Source: a virus. From it: a stretch of DNA of 54,372 bases. The translations under genes and the position numbers were made by a program. This document shows positions 37,716 to 47,051 of the stretch, piece by piece. Position 1 is the first letter of the stretch; each line of letters starts with the position of its first letter. Below the pieces are notes generated by a model, which was given only the letters and a program-made list of their open reading frames with translations, did not search any database and had not been told where the DNA came from. Where the stretch lies: the IMG/VR virus record IMGVR_UViG_3300042691_035573, positions 1 through 54,372 of that record. One strand, 5' to 3'.

Positions 37716-38182
37716 GCGCCTGCTACATCTTTGCTTAAAGTTTCACCTTTAATAACTAACCCTTGTACTGAAGTTATTAAATCTTGTGTTCTTTTCGCAC
37801 ATAGTATAAAGTCAGTAGGGCTTAATTTGCAAGCAGTATTCATTGAATCATAACTTATTTTTCCACCAGTTAATACTTCAATTGCACTAACCCTGGCTAG
37901 ATTTTCAATGAATGAATCTTTTAGTTCATCATCGGATCTAGATAATAATTCTTCACAATCGTTCTCATCCATATCTTCTAATAGTTCAAGTAGATATGAT
38001 AGTTCTTGTTTTTCGGCAATAGTTAATTTTTTTGAAGAATTTAATGTTTTGATCCTGGTCAAAAACTCAACTAACGTTTGAACGTTTGATGTTCTATCGT
38101 AATAGGTAATTGTATCTAATTCCCATTTACTAGGACAAATTACAATTTTAGTTAAAAATTTATCAATATTTTCTTTTTTCAT
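37712..38182 (-). CDS. Unknown helical protein
   Basis: 156 residues, helical, with an acidic centre (LLEDMDENDCEELLSRSDDELKD). ITYYDRTSNVQTLVEFLTRIKTLN near the N-terminus. No family recognised, no membrane segment. It lies one base after a small fibre-like gene and overlaps the glycosyltransferase downstream by four bases. A chaperone for the small Gly-rich protein or for fibres is conceivable, but only from position. Confidence 0.45.
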   Translation of the reverse strand: MKKENIDKFLTKIVICPSKWELDTITYYDRTSNVQTLVEFLTRIKTLNSSKKLTIAEKQELSYLLELLEDMDENDCEELLSRSDDELKDSFIENLARVSAIEVLTGGKISYDSMNTACKLSPTDFILCAKRTQDLITSVQGLVIKGETLSKDVAGA

Positions 38183-38183
38183 A

Positions 38184-38414
38184 TTATGGATAATTGTAAG
38201 GTGTTGTTCTGCCGCCGAATGTTGCCGAGAAACTTATTTGTGTACCTGCTGTTTGGTTAACGCCATACGTAGCATTATTTCCCAATACTGCACTGAGTTT
38301 AATATTTTGACCTCCAGAAGGTGCATTTCCGGCAGAACCTGGCGTATTATTAGTATATGCCTGATTAACTTTTCCAAATGAAATTGCACTTCCTGTTGCC
38401 GGTAATATTGCCAT
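38184..38414 (-). CDS. Small Gly/Asn/Ser-rich fibre-tip-like protein
   Basis: 76 residues. The pattern LPATGSAISFGKVNQAYTN...QNIKLSAVLG is like the short repeated unit (LP-x-SG-x-IS...) found at ends of tail fibre and receptor-binding proteins in many phages; the rest is Gly/Asn/Thr-rich (TFGGRTTPYNYP). No Cys or charge clusters. Preceded by a TAAATA element 21 bases upstream. Probably a small structural or adhesion protein. Confidence 0.5.
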   Translation of the reverse strand: MAILPATGSAISFGKVNQAYTNNTPGSAGNAPSGGQNIKLSAVLGNNATYGVNQTAGTQISFSATFGGRTTPYNYP

Positions 38415-38435
38415 AAGTTTCTCTTGCGGCCTTTC

Positions 38436-38441
38436 TATTTA
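38436..38441 (-). promoter_or_regulatory. Candidate late promoter core (ATAAATA)
   Basis: CTAATAAATAG on the minus strand, 21 bases before the ATG at 38414; the leader contains AAGAGAAAC, a weak ribosome-site match. Confidence 0.45.
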
Positions 38442-38500
38442 TTAGCCTTAAAATATCCTCAATAAAATATTGATTCGAATCCTTTATAAGAATATTTATC

Positions 38501-38965
38501 TCAAATGTTATTTTTGAAATTTTCATTAAAGATTTCAAAGATTTTATCCGGAGATTCAAAACAGTCTTTTCTAAATTCTGCTTGTTCCCATATCCAAAAT
38601 TGTTTTGTTCTTAGATATTTTCTAGATTTTAATACATTGATATTTTCGTCATGTCCAAAAATTTTAGGATCGCTTTGCCCAAATATAACTAATCCTCTAA
38701 CACCTAGATCCCAACATAAATGTTGACCAAAACTATCTACTCCTATCCATGTATCACATGTTTTAATAAGGTCACTTAATTCTGTTATACTGAGATTTTT
38801 TCTAAAATCAGGAACAAGTTGTTCCTCACCTTCTAATCCAACTTGAATTATTTCATTTCCGTTATTTATTAATAAATTTATTAGTTCTGGCCACCAAGGA
38901 TAATTTTTAGGATGAGGTTTATTGTCTCTCATAGGTTTTGCAAATGGAAAAATTATAACTTTCAT
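38501..38965 (-). CDS. GT9-like C-terminal half (heptosyltransferase family)
   Basis: 154 residues. LSDLIKTCDTWIGVDSFGQHLCWDLGVRGLVIFGQSDPKIFGH (64-105) matches the nucleotide-sugar-binding half of GT9 enzymes (ADP-heptose:LPS heptosyltransferases), where D-S..HL and FG-x-(T/S)-x-P are typical. KVIIFPFAKPM at the start fits the first strand of that half. The N-terminal GT-B half is absent here but seems to be fused to the upstream protein (38962-39936). ATG overlaps that gene's TGA (ATGA), favouring co-translation and pairing. The split is inference. Confidence 0.65.
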   Translation of the reverse strand: MKVIIFPFAKPMRDNKPHPKNYPWWPELINLLINNGNEIIQVGLEGEEQLVPDFRKNLSITELSDLIKTCDTWIGVDSFGQHLCWDLGVRGLVIFGQSDPKIFGHDENINVLKSRKYLRTKQFWIWEQAEFRKDCFESPDKIFEIFNENFKNNI

Positions 38966-39936
38966 TGTTTTCCTTCTACATATAATTTTCTAAAAGCATT
39001 TTCTAAACTATCAGTCCAATTCCATTTATCCATTTTTTCGTATATATTAAAATTATCTATATTTCCAAATAGATCTTTTGCTTCTTGTATACTTCTTCCA
39101 GGAACAATCTCAGGAAAGCATGAAAAAATTATAGGATTTTTAATTTCTGGTAATACATGTTTGAACACAATATGATCACCTAATCCACAATCTAATACAA
39201 CTATGGTGTTATTTTTTAAATTTAAGGTATTTCTAAAAATGTGTTCGTCGTGATCAAATAGTTCCTTAACTTCCATACGTATTCCGCCGTATTGATTTTT
39301 CAAATGCCATGTGATTGCATTTGGAACTAACAATAATTTATAACCTTTTTGTTTTAATCCATAAGTAAACAAAGTTTCTTCTCGGTGAGCAACTCTACTT
39401 AAGCCTAAATTATAATCGTGTATACCTGCTCTGTATAAAAAACTACAATGTAAATGATCTACATCGTACACTCCTTTAATATAGTCCCATTGTAAATTGG
39501 CTTCTTTATCTATGTTTTCTAATTTACCAGTAGAGCCGATAACAGGTGAAAAAGGCGGTGTAAGTATCGACCCTGCAACTCCACCTACATCCGGATTTGT
39601 ATATTTGTATAATTCTTCTAACGTGTTAGGGTCAGGAACACAATCGTCATCAACTCTCCAAACCCAAGTATAACCCATATAGTTTGCTATTTGATGATTG
39701 TAATGTTGACCTTTTTTTGCACCAAATAAAACTTCCCATTGTATACCTTTCTGGTCCATGATACTAAAAAGGTACCTGTATAATTGTATTTCTCTTAGAT
39801 CTTTAGGACTATCATTATCGTCAAAAATAACTAATTTATCAACTCGTAAAGTTTGATTTATAACAGCATTAATTGCTAACGGTAAAGTAGTATCGTATCT
39901 ACCTCTAGTAGAAATAGAACATAGAATGTTATTCAT
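38962..39936 (-). CDS. GT2 glycosyltransferase fused to a GT9-like N-terminal half
   Basis: 324 residues. Residues 1-235 are a GT2 (GT-A) domain: LCSISTRGRYDTTLPLAINAVINQT, metal-binding VDDDC at 95-99, and the later HREETLFTYGLKQKGY. Residues 243-324 (TIVVLDCGLGDHIVFKHVLPEIK...) match the start of GT9/GT-B enzymes, where a GLGD-type loop (251-254) follows the first strand. The GT9 second half lies in the next gene. Together they could make a complete GT9 from two chains. It overlaps the 625-residue enzyme by four bases. Confidence 0.7.
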   Translation of the reverse strand: MNNILCSISTRGRYDTTLPLAINAVINQTLRVDKLVIFDDNDSPKDLREIQLYRYLFSIMDQKGIQWEVLFGAKKGQHYNHQIANYMGYTWVWRVDDDCVPDPNTLEELYKYTNPDVGGVAGSILTPPFSPVIGSTGKLENIDKEANLQWDYIKGVYDVDHLHCSFLYRAGIHDYNLGLSRVAHREETLFTYGLKQKGYKLLLVPNAITWHLKNQYGGIRMEVKELFDHDEHIFRNTLNLKNNTIVVLDCGLGDHIVFKHVLPEIKNPIIFSCFPEIVPGRSIQEAKDLFGNIDNFNIYEKMDKWNWTDSLENAFRKLYVEGKQ

Positions 39937-41810
39937 TTATATGCTTCTACGGTTAAAAATAATTTTATTGTATTTGGCATTACATAATTTGAAGCAGGTG
40001 CAACACGAATAACTTGGTTAAATTTTGCCCACGACAATTGCGTTCTTAATTGGTCTTCTGTAAATAAAAATTTATGTGTTTGACCCGGAACCCACGGATG
40101 AGCAAAAAAATGCCCATACAATGCAACCCTAAAATCATTATCTGCTTCAACAAACGCTCTGCATGTTTCTAAAAAATCAGGAGTTTCTAAATAAAGTTTG
40201 CCACCTGGTTTTAACACTCTATACCATTCTTTTAAGACTTCTTGTCCTTCAAAAAAATCAAAATGTTCTATAATATGAAATGCTCGAATTTCATCTACAC
40301 TATTATCTTCATAAGGTAAACTTCTTACATCGTGTCTAAAGTCTACTTTAGCAGTATCCGGTGCATATAAATCAATGTTTATGTAATCATCTTGATAATC
40401 ATGCCCGCAAGCAAGATGTAATTTAAGTTTAGGTAAAAGTTTATGTTTTTGATCAAGTAAACTGTGTTTAGTATGACCTAAACTAGCACCACCATTAGAT
40501 TTTACAATGTAATTAGTAGTAGTAGATTTTTTAAATACAAATTTACGATCTTGGTCGTATAACCTACACCACATATCCCAGTCTTCTACACTGTTTAATG
40601 CATTATCAAATTCGTTATTTAAAAAACAATCTATTTTAGCAACTACACTTGATATCCAAATAAAATTGTTGTGCTTTAACTGTCTGCCTATAAATTCTTT
40701 AGGTATAGGAATATTAACAGGAGATGCAAAATCTCCGTTTTCTAAAATAAAATTAGGTGTTGAATATACTATGTCATTGTTGCCTAATTCAATTAAACTA
40801 GATTCTAAATGGTCAATAAACCAATGATCGTCAGCATCAAGGAATGCAAGATGTGTACATCCATCTTTTATAGCCTGTTTAATTAATACGTTTCTTGCAT
40901 TACTTTGCCCTTGATTTATTTCGCCGTTAATAATAACTTTATCTTTAGTAAAAGAATAATTGTCAATTATATTTTTACTGTTATCCGATCCGCAATCACT
41001 GTATATATAATGTATAACATTCGGAAACGTTTGAAAATTTACCGAATTAAGCGAATCAACGATAAATTTTTCGTCGTTGTAAACCGGTGTTATAACACCT
41101 ATTTTATATTTTAATAATTCATCTTTCATTTTATTATATCTTTGCCTTAAAATTAATTTATTTCTTTTTACTGTAACTGAACTATAAGTTGATATTTCGC
41201 TGAATGTTTTATTATTTTTATGGTATAATGGAAAATTGCCTACATTAGTTCCATTTTTAAATTCTACGTCACTGATACATTTTATTTCGTATCCAGCCTG
41301 TTTTATTCTTACTGCAAAATCAATATCCTCACCGAACCCGGGACTAAAAATTTCATCTAGTATGCCAATTTTATCAAATATTTCTTTACGTATCATTGCA
41401 CACCAAAAAACAATGAAGTCACTATTTGCATCGTTGTCATAAAGACTAAGAGGACCAGTTAACATTAATTTAGAATTTTTTCTAAAAGGTTCTTCTAGTG
41501 CGTTTACCCAATCATTCTTATTTGATGGTAAAATTTCAGTATCATTGTTTAAAACAATTACAAATTCTCCGATGGATTTTTTTATGCCTTCGTTAGTTGC
41601 CTTTGTATACCCTAATGCTTCGTCGAACCAAATTAATTGAAATGGGTTTCCTAGTGATTCTACATATTCTTTTGTAGAATCTGTGCAACCGTTAGCAACA
41701 ACTAAAATTTCAATATTTTGTAAATCAGTATATTTTTTAATAGACTCTAAACAAGGTTTTAACAGGTCTTCACAATGATTGTAGGTAGGAATTATTATAG
41801 AGTATTTCAT
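39933..41810 (-). CDS. Three-domain GT2-GT2-methyltransferase
   Basis: 625 residues. Domain 1 (1-225) is GT2: SIIIPTYNHCEDLL, VLNNDTEI at 86-93. Domain 2 (236-445) is a second GT2: GVITPVYNDEKFI, FLDADDHW at 323-330, VEDWDMWCRL at 408-416. Domain 3 (462-625) is a class I methyltransferase: LHLACGHDYQDDYINIDL, FHIIEHF, WYRVLKPGGKLYLETPD. Such a chain could add two sugars and methyl-cap the product. Start codon is 12 bases after the next upstream stop. Glycan identity unknown. Confidence 0.8.
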   Translation of the reverse strand: MKYSIIIPTYNHCEDLLKPCLESIKKYTDLQNIEILVVANGCTDSTKEYVESLGNPFQLIWFDEALGYTKATNEGIKKSIGEFVIVLNNDTEILPSNKNDWVNALEEPFRKNSKLMLTGPLSLYDNDANSDFIVFWCAMIRKEIFDKIGILDEIFSPGFGEDIDFAVRIKQAGYEIKCISDVEFKNGTNVGNFPLYHKNNKTFSEISTYSSVTVKRNKLILRQRYNKMKDELLKYKIGVITPVYNDEKFIVDSLNSVNFQTFPNVIHYIYSDCGSDNSKNIIDNYSFTKDKVIINGEINQGQSNARNVLIKQAIKDGCTHLAFLDADDHWFIDHLESSLIELGNNDIVYSTPNFILENGDFASPVNIPIPKEFIGRQLKHNNFIWISSVVAKIDCFLNNEFDNALNSVEDWDMWCRLYDQDRKFVFKKSTTTNYIVKSNGGASLGHTKHSLLDQKHKLLPKLKLHLACGHDYQDDYINIDLYAPDTAKVDFRHDVRSLPYEDNSVDEIRAFHIIEHFDFFEGQEVLKEWYRVLKPGGKLYLETPDFLETCRAFVEADNDFRVALYGHFFAHPWVPGQTHKFLFTEDQLRTQLSWAKFNQVIRVAPASNYVMPNTIKLFLTVEAYK

Positions 41811-41821
41811 ATTGTAAAAAA

Positions 41822-44158
41822 TTAATCAAAAAAGAACATTTGCCATAATCTAGAATTTTCAATATATGTGCCGAAATACTCAGAAGCAGAGTGTATAGAA
41901 CTTGCATCAAATATAACTAAACGATTATACACATTTCCTAAAACATCTACAGGCTCAAATGGTGTTCTATCTAAATGGGGATCACCAGGGGCATTTTTTT
42001 TCCAAGAATCGTCCCATCCTGGATCATAAAAACTTCTTGCTCTTGATACTTTATGGGCATACAAAGTAGTTCCGCATTGGTATGGTGCATTTGGTGTTAA
42101 GTACAACATACCTGCCCATCGTTGATCGTCACAATGATAAACTAAAGGTTCTCCAGAATGACAGTTTTGGAATCTTCCATTCATTCCGTGATCTTCCCAT
42201 TTTATAATTTTTATTCCCATAATTTCTTCAAATTTTTCTTTTAACCCTGGAAATAAAAATTGTTTTTCTGTTCTTCTACCAATAAAACCTCTACCAAACC
42301 CTCCTTCGATATATTGCTGTTCTAATGCAAATTTTCTTACAGTATCGGGATCTGAATAAAAATCATCTACTATCCAGGCTTTTGATTTTGTGTTTACCGA
42401 AACACTAAATCTTGAATAAGGCTTATTTTCTACTTTTGGTAATAAAAACTCTTTAACTTTAGGTAATTTAAAAATTAATTCTGGTAGATTTTCTAAAGGA
42501 TATTCTTTTAGAATTAAATTTCCAGTACCTGAAAATGCTACATCTCCTACCTTTAGGTTTTCATTCCCTACAACTTTACGTTTTTCTTCGCTCGACCACG
42601 GGGTAGGTTGTTCATCACCGATAACGTCGTTATAATGTGCCCACGCATTTGCTTTTATAGCACGTTTATCAACACCCCCCATCCAAGAAAAATGCCAACC
42701 TAGATCTTCTAGCATTTTATTCTTTTCATGCAGCCGAGCATTTTCTAACGGTATTCTAAAATTTGCACGTAATCTATGAGGATTAATTTTTTTTAATTGA
42801 GATTTAGTACATAAAATTAAACCTAGCCAAGGAAACCATTCTTGATGTTCGTTATCATATACTCTAAGATCTGCTCTTCCTTCTAAATGAACTAGCGGGA
42901 TTCTAACTAAAGAAGTTTCTTGTGTTTGTCTAACTATATTCGGAACCCAACTAAGCAACTGAGGATTTATTATTTCATCTGAATCACCAAATATAAAAAC
43001 AGTATCGTCGTCGTATTCATCAATAACTTGAAGCAACGAATCTTTTTGTAATCGTTCTCTGACTCTAGATCTTAAAGAATTTAAATTAACCATGTTGTCT
43101 TTACCGTAAACAACTGCATTATATCTATCGATATCTTGTATTTCTAATTTGTTATCTTCCGGTATGTCTAATTGTATAATTCTAATCTTTTCTTTAGGCA
43201 AATTTAATTCTTCAATTACTTTATGTAAATTAAATTCAATAGGGATACCACTTTGAGTCTTATTAGATTCGCAAATAACAAATTCATCTACGTAATCTTG
43301 AAATAATTTAATTCTAAATTCTAATAACTCTCTACCATACGCATCAAAATACGGAAAAAAATCTACTATTTTTTTATTTTTTTTCATAACAGGTACCACG
43401 GGATTTAATTGTTTAGTTTTTTTACATACAGCAATAAAATAACCATTATGCCAATCGCTAAATTCTCCACCTAATCCGAATCCTTCGGGCTTAGTAGGAA
43501 CGATTTCTATCGATGACAACATCTCTAATTCTAAATTTTGTATTGCCTTGTGTGTTCCGTTTTTTACACTACTCCAGTTCCAGTCATCACATATAAAAAC
43601 AAACTCATCATCTAGCGAATTATAAGGTATTACTAATCCATCGTAATGATCGTTTTCTTCGTGAGGGCCATCAAAAAAGAAAATATTATATTTGTCTTCA
43701 TTAGAAAAATTAACTTTTCTAAAATCATCATTAATAATTTTCATACTGTTTTGATTTTTATCGTTCATACATTTAGATATATTGTCGATAAATTCTGTTT
43801 TTGGTCCTCCGAACTGTGACCAGTTGTCAACAAACATAGTTTTTACATTGTTCGAATACAGTACTGAACATGCTGTGGATCCTTTCCAGCATCCTATTTC
43901 TAAATATCTAGGATTTTCAATTTTTGACACTAATACATTAATAAAATTTCTATATTTTTTTCCAGACATTCCGTTTAAATTTACGATCCAGTTGGGTATA
44001 GAAAAACTATTATTTTTTAAAACATTATCCAATGCGTGTTGAATTAAATCTGTATATTTGTTTTCTAAATTAACATTCTTTTTAACATTAATAGTTAAGT
44101 CGTACCCTTCTGTATCTTTTAAGGTATAAGAAATCATTTTTGTTTTGCTATCTATCAT
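41822..44158 (-). CDS. Methyltransferase - GT17 - 2OG-Fe(II) oxygenase-like fusion
   Basis: 778 residues. Residues 55-250 are a class I methyltransferase (RYLEIGCWKGSTA, motif I; FFFDGPHEENDH). Residues 263-575 resemble glycosyltransferase family 17 (FPYFDAYGRELLEFRI, VFIFGDSDEIINP, HLEGRADLRVY, LGWHFSWMGG). Residues 592-778 look like a 2-oxoglutarate/iron dioxygenase: VYHCDDQRW (H675-x-D677), VIFDASSIHSA (H756) and a late Arg (770). It may modify, glycosylate and hydroxylate one acceptor. The next gene upstream has the same GT17 type, pointing to duplication. Overlap of 11 bases with it. Confidence 0.7.
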   Translation of the reverse strand: MIDSKTKMISYTLKDTEGYDLTINVKKNVNLENKYTDLIQHALDNVLKNNSFSIPNWIVNLNGMSGKKYRNFINVLVSKIENPRYLEIGCWKGSTACSVLYSNNVKTMFVDNWSQFGGPKTEFIDNISKCMNDKNQNSMKIINDDFRKVNFSNEDKYNIFFFDGPHEENDHYDGLVIPYNSLDDEFVFICDDWNWSSVKNGTHKAIQNLELEMLSSIEIVPTKPEGFGLGGEFSDWHNGYFIAVCKKTKQLNPVVPVMKKNKKIVDFFPYFDAYGRELLEFRIKLFQDYVDEFVICESNKTQSGIPIEFNLHKVIEELNLPKEKIRIIQLDIPEDNKLEIQDIDRYNAVVYGKDNMVNLNSLRSRVRERLQKDSLLQVIDEYDDDTVFIFGDSDEIINPQLLSWVPNIVRQTQETSLVRIPLVHLEGRADLRVYDNEHQEWFPWLGLILCTKSQLKKINPHRLRANFRIPLENARLHEKNKMLEDLGWHFSWMGGVDKRAIKANAWAHYNDVIGDEQPTPWSSEEKRKVVGNENLKVGDVAFSGTGNLILKEYPLENLPELIFKLPKVKEFLLPKVENKPYSRFSVSVNTKSKAWIVDDFYSDPDTVRKFALEQQYIEGGFGRGFIGRRTEKQFLFPGLKEKFEEIMGIKIIKWEDHGMNGRFQNCHSGEPLVYHCDDQRWAGMLYLTPNAPYQCGTTLYAHKVSRARSFYDPGWDDSWKKNAPGDPHLDRTPFEPVDVLGNVYNRLVIFDASSIHSASEYFGTYIENSRLWQMFFFD

Positions 44159-47045
44159 TTAGTGTTCCTGGAAATAAAAATTTTTCTACTATCGGTAATT
44201 CAAAAATTTCTTTAGGAAGGTATTCTTTTGGAAACTTTTTAAGAACTAATTCTACATTACCACACGGTGGAATATCGCCTTCATTATAATCGTTATTCAA
44301 AAATTCATCGCTTTGGTCATAATTTTTAGTTACCAACCAATCATACGAGTCATATCTGTGTTCCCATGATTGTTTTTTAATTAACCTAGATTCTTTTCCA
44401 CCCATCCAAGAAAAATGCCAACCTATGTCAGTGTAAGGTTTATTGGTATAATAGTCATTAATAAAAAAACTATATAACTCACTGGGAATTAATTTATTTG
44501 ACCTTATTTTAGTAGGCGTTAGTTTTTTTAATACAGATTTAGAACATGCAAACATTGCCCAATCCCATGCTTGTGGACAATTCCATGTTCTGTTGTATAC
44601 TCTAAGATCTGCTCTACCTTCTAAGTAAATTAAAGGAATATATGTAAATCCGTTAATGTTAGTTTTGCAAGCATTAACTACACTAGGAATGTATAACGGA
44701 TTAATAATCTCATCAACATCACCGTGAATAAAAACAGTGTTATCATCGTACTCGTCTAAAACTTTTAAAAGAGCATCTTTAGAAAACCTATCTCGAACTC
44801 TTGCTAATTTAGATTTTAAGTTCGATTGTGTATTCCCGCTTATAAAATCTAAACAGTTTAATTCATCAATTTCTTCAAGGACTAATTCATCATCAGGGGG
44901 TGTATTCAATTCAATGACTTTAAATCTATGTTCCGGTAATCCCCATTCTTTAAGTTTATTTTTACATTCAAATTTTACAGGAATACCAGTATGACTATAA
45001 CTAGATTCAGAAACAACAAACTCATCTACATAATCTTTAAGTATATGATATCTTAAAAGAAGCATTTCGCTTCCGTAAGGCCCATAAAAAGAACAATAGT
45101 CAATAACTTTTGTTTTATTTTGTGAATTAGATAACTGTATTGATTGTCTATTGTCTATGTATATGTTTACCCAACCGTATTTTTGACAAAAATCATCGTT
45201 CCAAAGTTCTTCGGTGATGTCAAATGAATTAGAATCGTTGTCAATGAATAAAATTTTAAAATTTTTAAAATGTTTTAAATATTTTTCTCTAAATTCATAG
45301 AACTTTTCTCTTTTATCTTCTTTATAAAAATGCCATTCTCCGGATATTTTTTTTACATTAGTAATAATCCAATCAAAATTTTCTTCACTAAAGAAATCGT
45401 ATTCTCCACCTTCGCAATCTATTTTTAGAAAATCTATTTTTTCTAAATTATACTCTTTTATTAAACTAGAAAGAGTTAGCCCAGTACCTCTTTCATTTTT
45501 TTCCCAAGAGGTATAATCAGTAGTTTCATCATATAATGTTTCAAAAAGGACATTACCGTCTACTTTAGAAATTCCTTTGTTCAAACAAATAACATTAGAA
45601 CAATTTGAAAGATTAGATTTTAATGTGTTAAATAATTTACTGTGTGGTTCTAAACAAATTACAGTTTTAGGTTTTTTGTTTAAAATCGAATATGTAAAGG
45701 GGCCTACACTAGCACCAATATCTAAAACAATATCTCCTTCTTCTACTTCAAATAACTTTTCGTAAAATCGATTATCTAAAATATCTTTTTTAAAACAGTT
45801 GTTTAAAAAGTTATTGTTTTTAAAAATTCCCCAATCAAAGTCTTCTTTTTTATCGTAAACATGATGTAAATTTTTACCTGTTTCGTTAAATTTTTCTAAA
45901 TGCATCAATACTTTACTTTTAAAATTTTCATCTAAGTTATAATTTTGATTTAAGTCGTTAAAAATATTTCTAGATTCATGGCATAATCCGCACCACCAAG
46001 CAGATAATGCTTTTTGATATAGTAAAGCATGTATGCCGGGATAATCGACTTTAGTTTTTAACGGTTCTGCATTAAACTTGCATACGTGTTCACCTATCGA
46101 AGCAATTAAAAATGAATCTTTCCAATTACCATCTTTATTTTCAAATTCATAAAATCGACTTAACAAGTAATATGCTTCAGGTCTTGTAGGACAAATAGAT
46201 ATTGCGTTTTGTAATAACCCTTTTACTGTAAAGTTTCGTGTACCTTGCCTATCAAAACACATACTTGCACGAATAAGAGATTCGTATTGATTTATTAAAA
46301 CATTAGTTCTTTCGGCAGCACGTAGATAATAAGAAACAGCAGATGCTAATTGACCAATTGATTCATAATGAAATGCTAAATCAAAATTAGTTTGATAATT
46401 TTCAGAATTAAAAACATAGTCTTTTAGGAGACGTTGTAATTGTTGGTTAGTATTCATAGTTTTTTTAACCATAAAAATAACATCATCTATCTTATTTTTT
46501 TCTTTTCGATGATCATATACAGTAACTTCGTAATCAAAATTTTGAGATTTTGGAATATTATTTTTTAGTTTTTCTAGAAAATCAAAATTTAATATATCTT
46601 CAATTATCAGTACTCCGTTGTTGTTTAAACAATCTAAGTATAGTTCAATACATTTAAGTTGACTTTCTTCTGTATGTGGTCCGTCATCTATTATAACATC
46701 AAAACCGTTAGGTACAATAGTTTTTAAATAATTAACAGTGTTTACACTATACGCATCTTGAAATAACAGTTGTACTGTATTATCAGATAATTTTAATTTA
46801 CTTTTTACACTTTCGTGAATATTATTTTCAATATCAATTCCGACAATTTTAAAATTTTTAAGTAGTTCTTGCCACAGTATTAAAGATCCGCCCCAACTAA
46901 CGCCTATTTCTAATAAAGAACCTTTTGAATTTATAAATTCAGATAATACTTCATCGTATATTTTACCGTAAGAATGAAATGTATCTTTATCTGTTATGTT
47001 GGTTAAATTATGTTGTGCTAATATCTCTGCAACTTTTTTATTCAT
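44148..47045 (-). CDS. Methyltransferase - helical repeat - FkbM methyltransferase - GT17 fusion
   Basis: 965 residues. 1-190: class I methyltransferase (SLLEIGVSWGGSLIL 43-57, DVIIDDGPH). 200-400: helical repeats, TPR-like (FHYESIGQLASAVSYYLRAAE), likely protein-binding. 430-625: FkbM-type methyltransferase (VLDIGASVGPF, CLEPHSKLF, FLKIDCEGGEYD). 646-960: GT17-like (DYCSFYGPYGSEMLLLRYHILKDYVDEFVVSES, VFIHGDVDEIINP, LEGRADLRVY, IGWHFSWMGG). The GT17 part is clearly paralogous to that of the 778-residue enzyme. One chain could add and methylate sugars while docked on a protein target. Substrate unknown. Confidence 0.7.
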   Translation of the reverse strand: MNKKVAEILAQHNLTNITDKDTFHSYGKIYDEVLSEFINSKGSLLEIGVSWGGSLILWQELLKNFKIVGIDIENNIHESVKSKLKLSDNTVQLLFQDAYSVNTVNYLKTIVPNGFDVIIDDGPHTEESQLKCIELYLDCLNNNGVLIIEDILNFDFLEKLKNNIPKSQNFDYEVTVYDHRKEKNKIDDVIFMVKKTMNTNQQLQRLLKDYVFNSENYQTNFDLAFHYESIGQLASAVSYYLRAAERTNVLINQYESLIRASMCFDRQGTRNFTVKGLLQNAISICPTRPEAYYLLSRFYEFENKDGNWKDSFLIASIGEHVCKFNAEPLKTKVDYPGIHALLYQKALSAWWCGLCHESRNIFNDLNQNYNLDENFKSKVLMHLEKFNETGKNLHHVYDKKEDFDWGIFKNNNFLNNCFKKDILDNRFYEKLFEVEEGDIVLDIGASVGPFTYSILNKKPKTVICLEPHSKLFNTLKSNLSNCSNVICLNKGISKVDGNVLFETLYDETTDYTSWEKNERGTGLTLSSLIKEYNLEKIDFLKIDCEGGEYDFFSEENFDWIITNVKKISGEWHFYKEDKREKFYEFREKYLKHFKNFKILFIDNDSNSFDITEELWNDDFCQKYGWVNIYIDNRQSIQLSNSQNKTKVIDYCSFYGPYGSEMLLLRYHILKDYVDEFVVSESSYSHTGIPVKFECKNKLKEWGLPEHRFKVIELNTPPDDELVLEEIDELNCLDFISGNTQSNLKSKLARVRDRFSKDALLKVLDEYDDNTVFIHGDVDEIINPLYIPSVVNACKTNINGFTYIPLIYLEGRADLRVYNRTWNCPQAWDWAMFACSKSVLKKLTPTKIRSNKLIPSELYSFFINDYYTNKPYTDIGWHFSWMGGKESRLIKKQSWEHRYDSYDWLVTKNYDQSDEFLNNDYNEGDIPPCGNVELVLKKFPKEYLPKEIFELPIVEKFLFPGTLNDR

Positions 47046-47051
47046 ATCAAT

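Noticed and set aside
38472-38481. GATTCGAATC resembling a tRNA T-loop, considered as a tRNA remnant or attachment site
   Set aside because: No pairing T-stem, acceptor stem or CCA end can be formed around it; it is only a short palindrome.
38365-38559. 64-residue leftward frame overlapping the small fibre-tip gene and the GT9-like gene
   Set aside because: It overlaps two better supported genes in other frames and has no ribosome site or recognisable composition.
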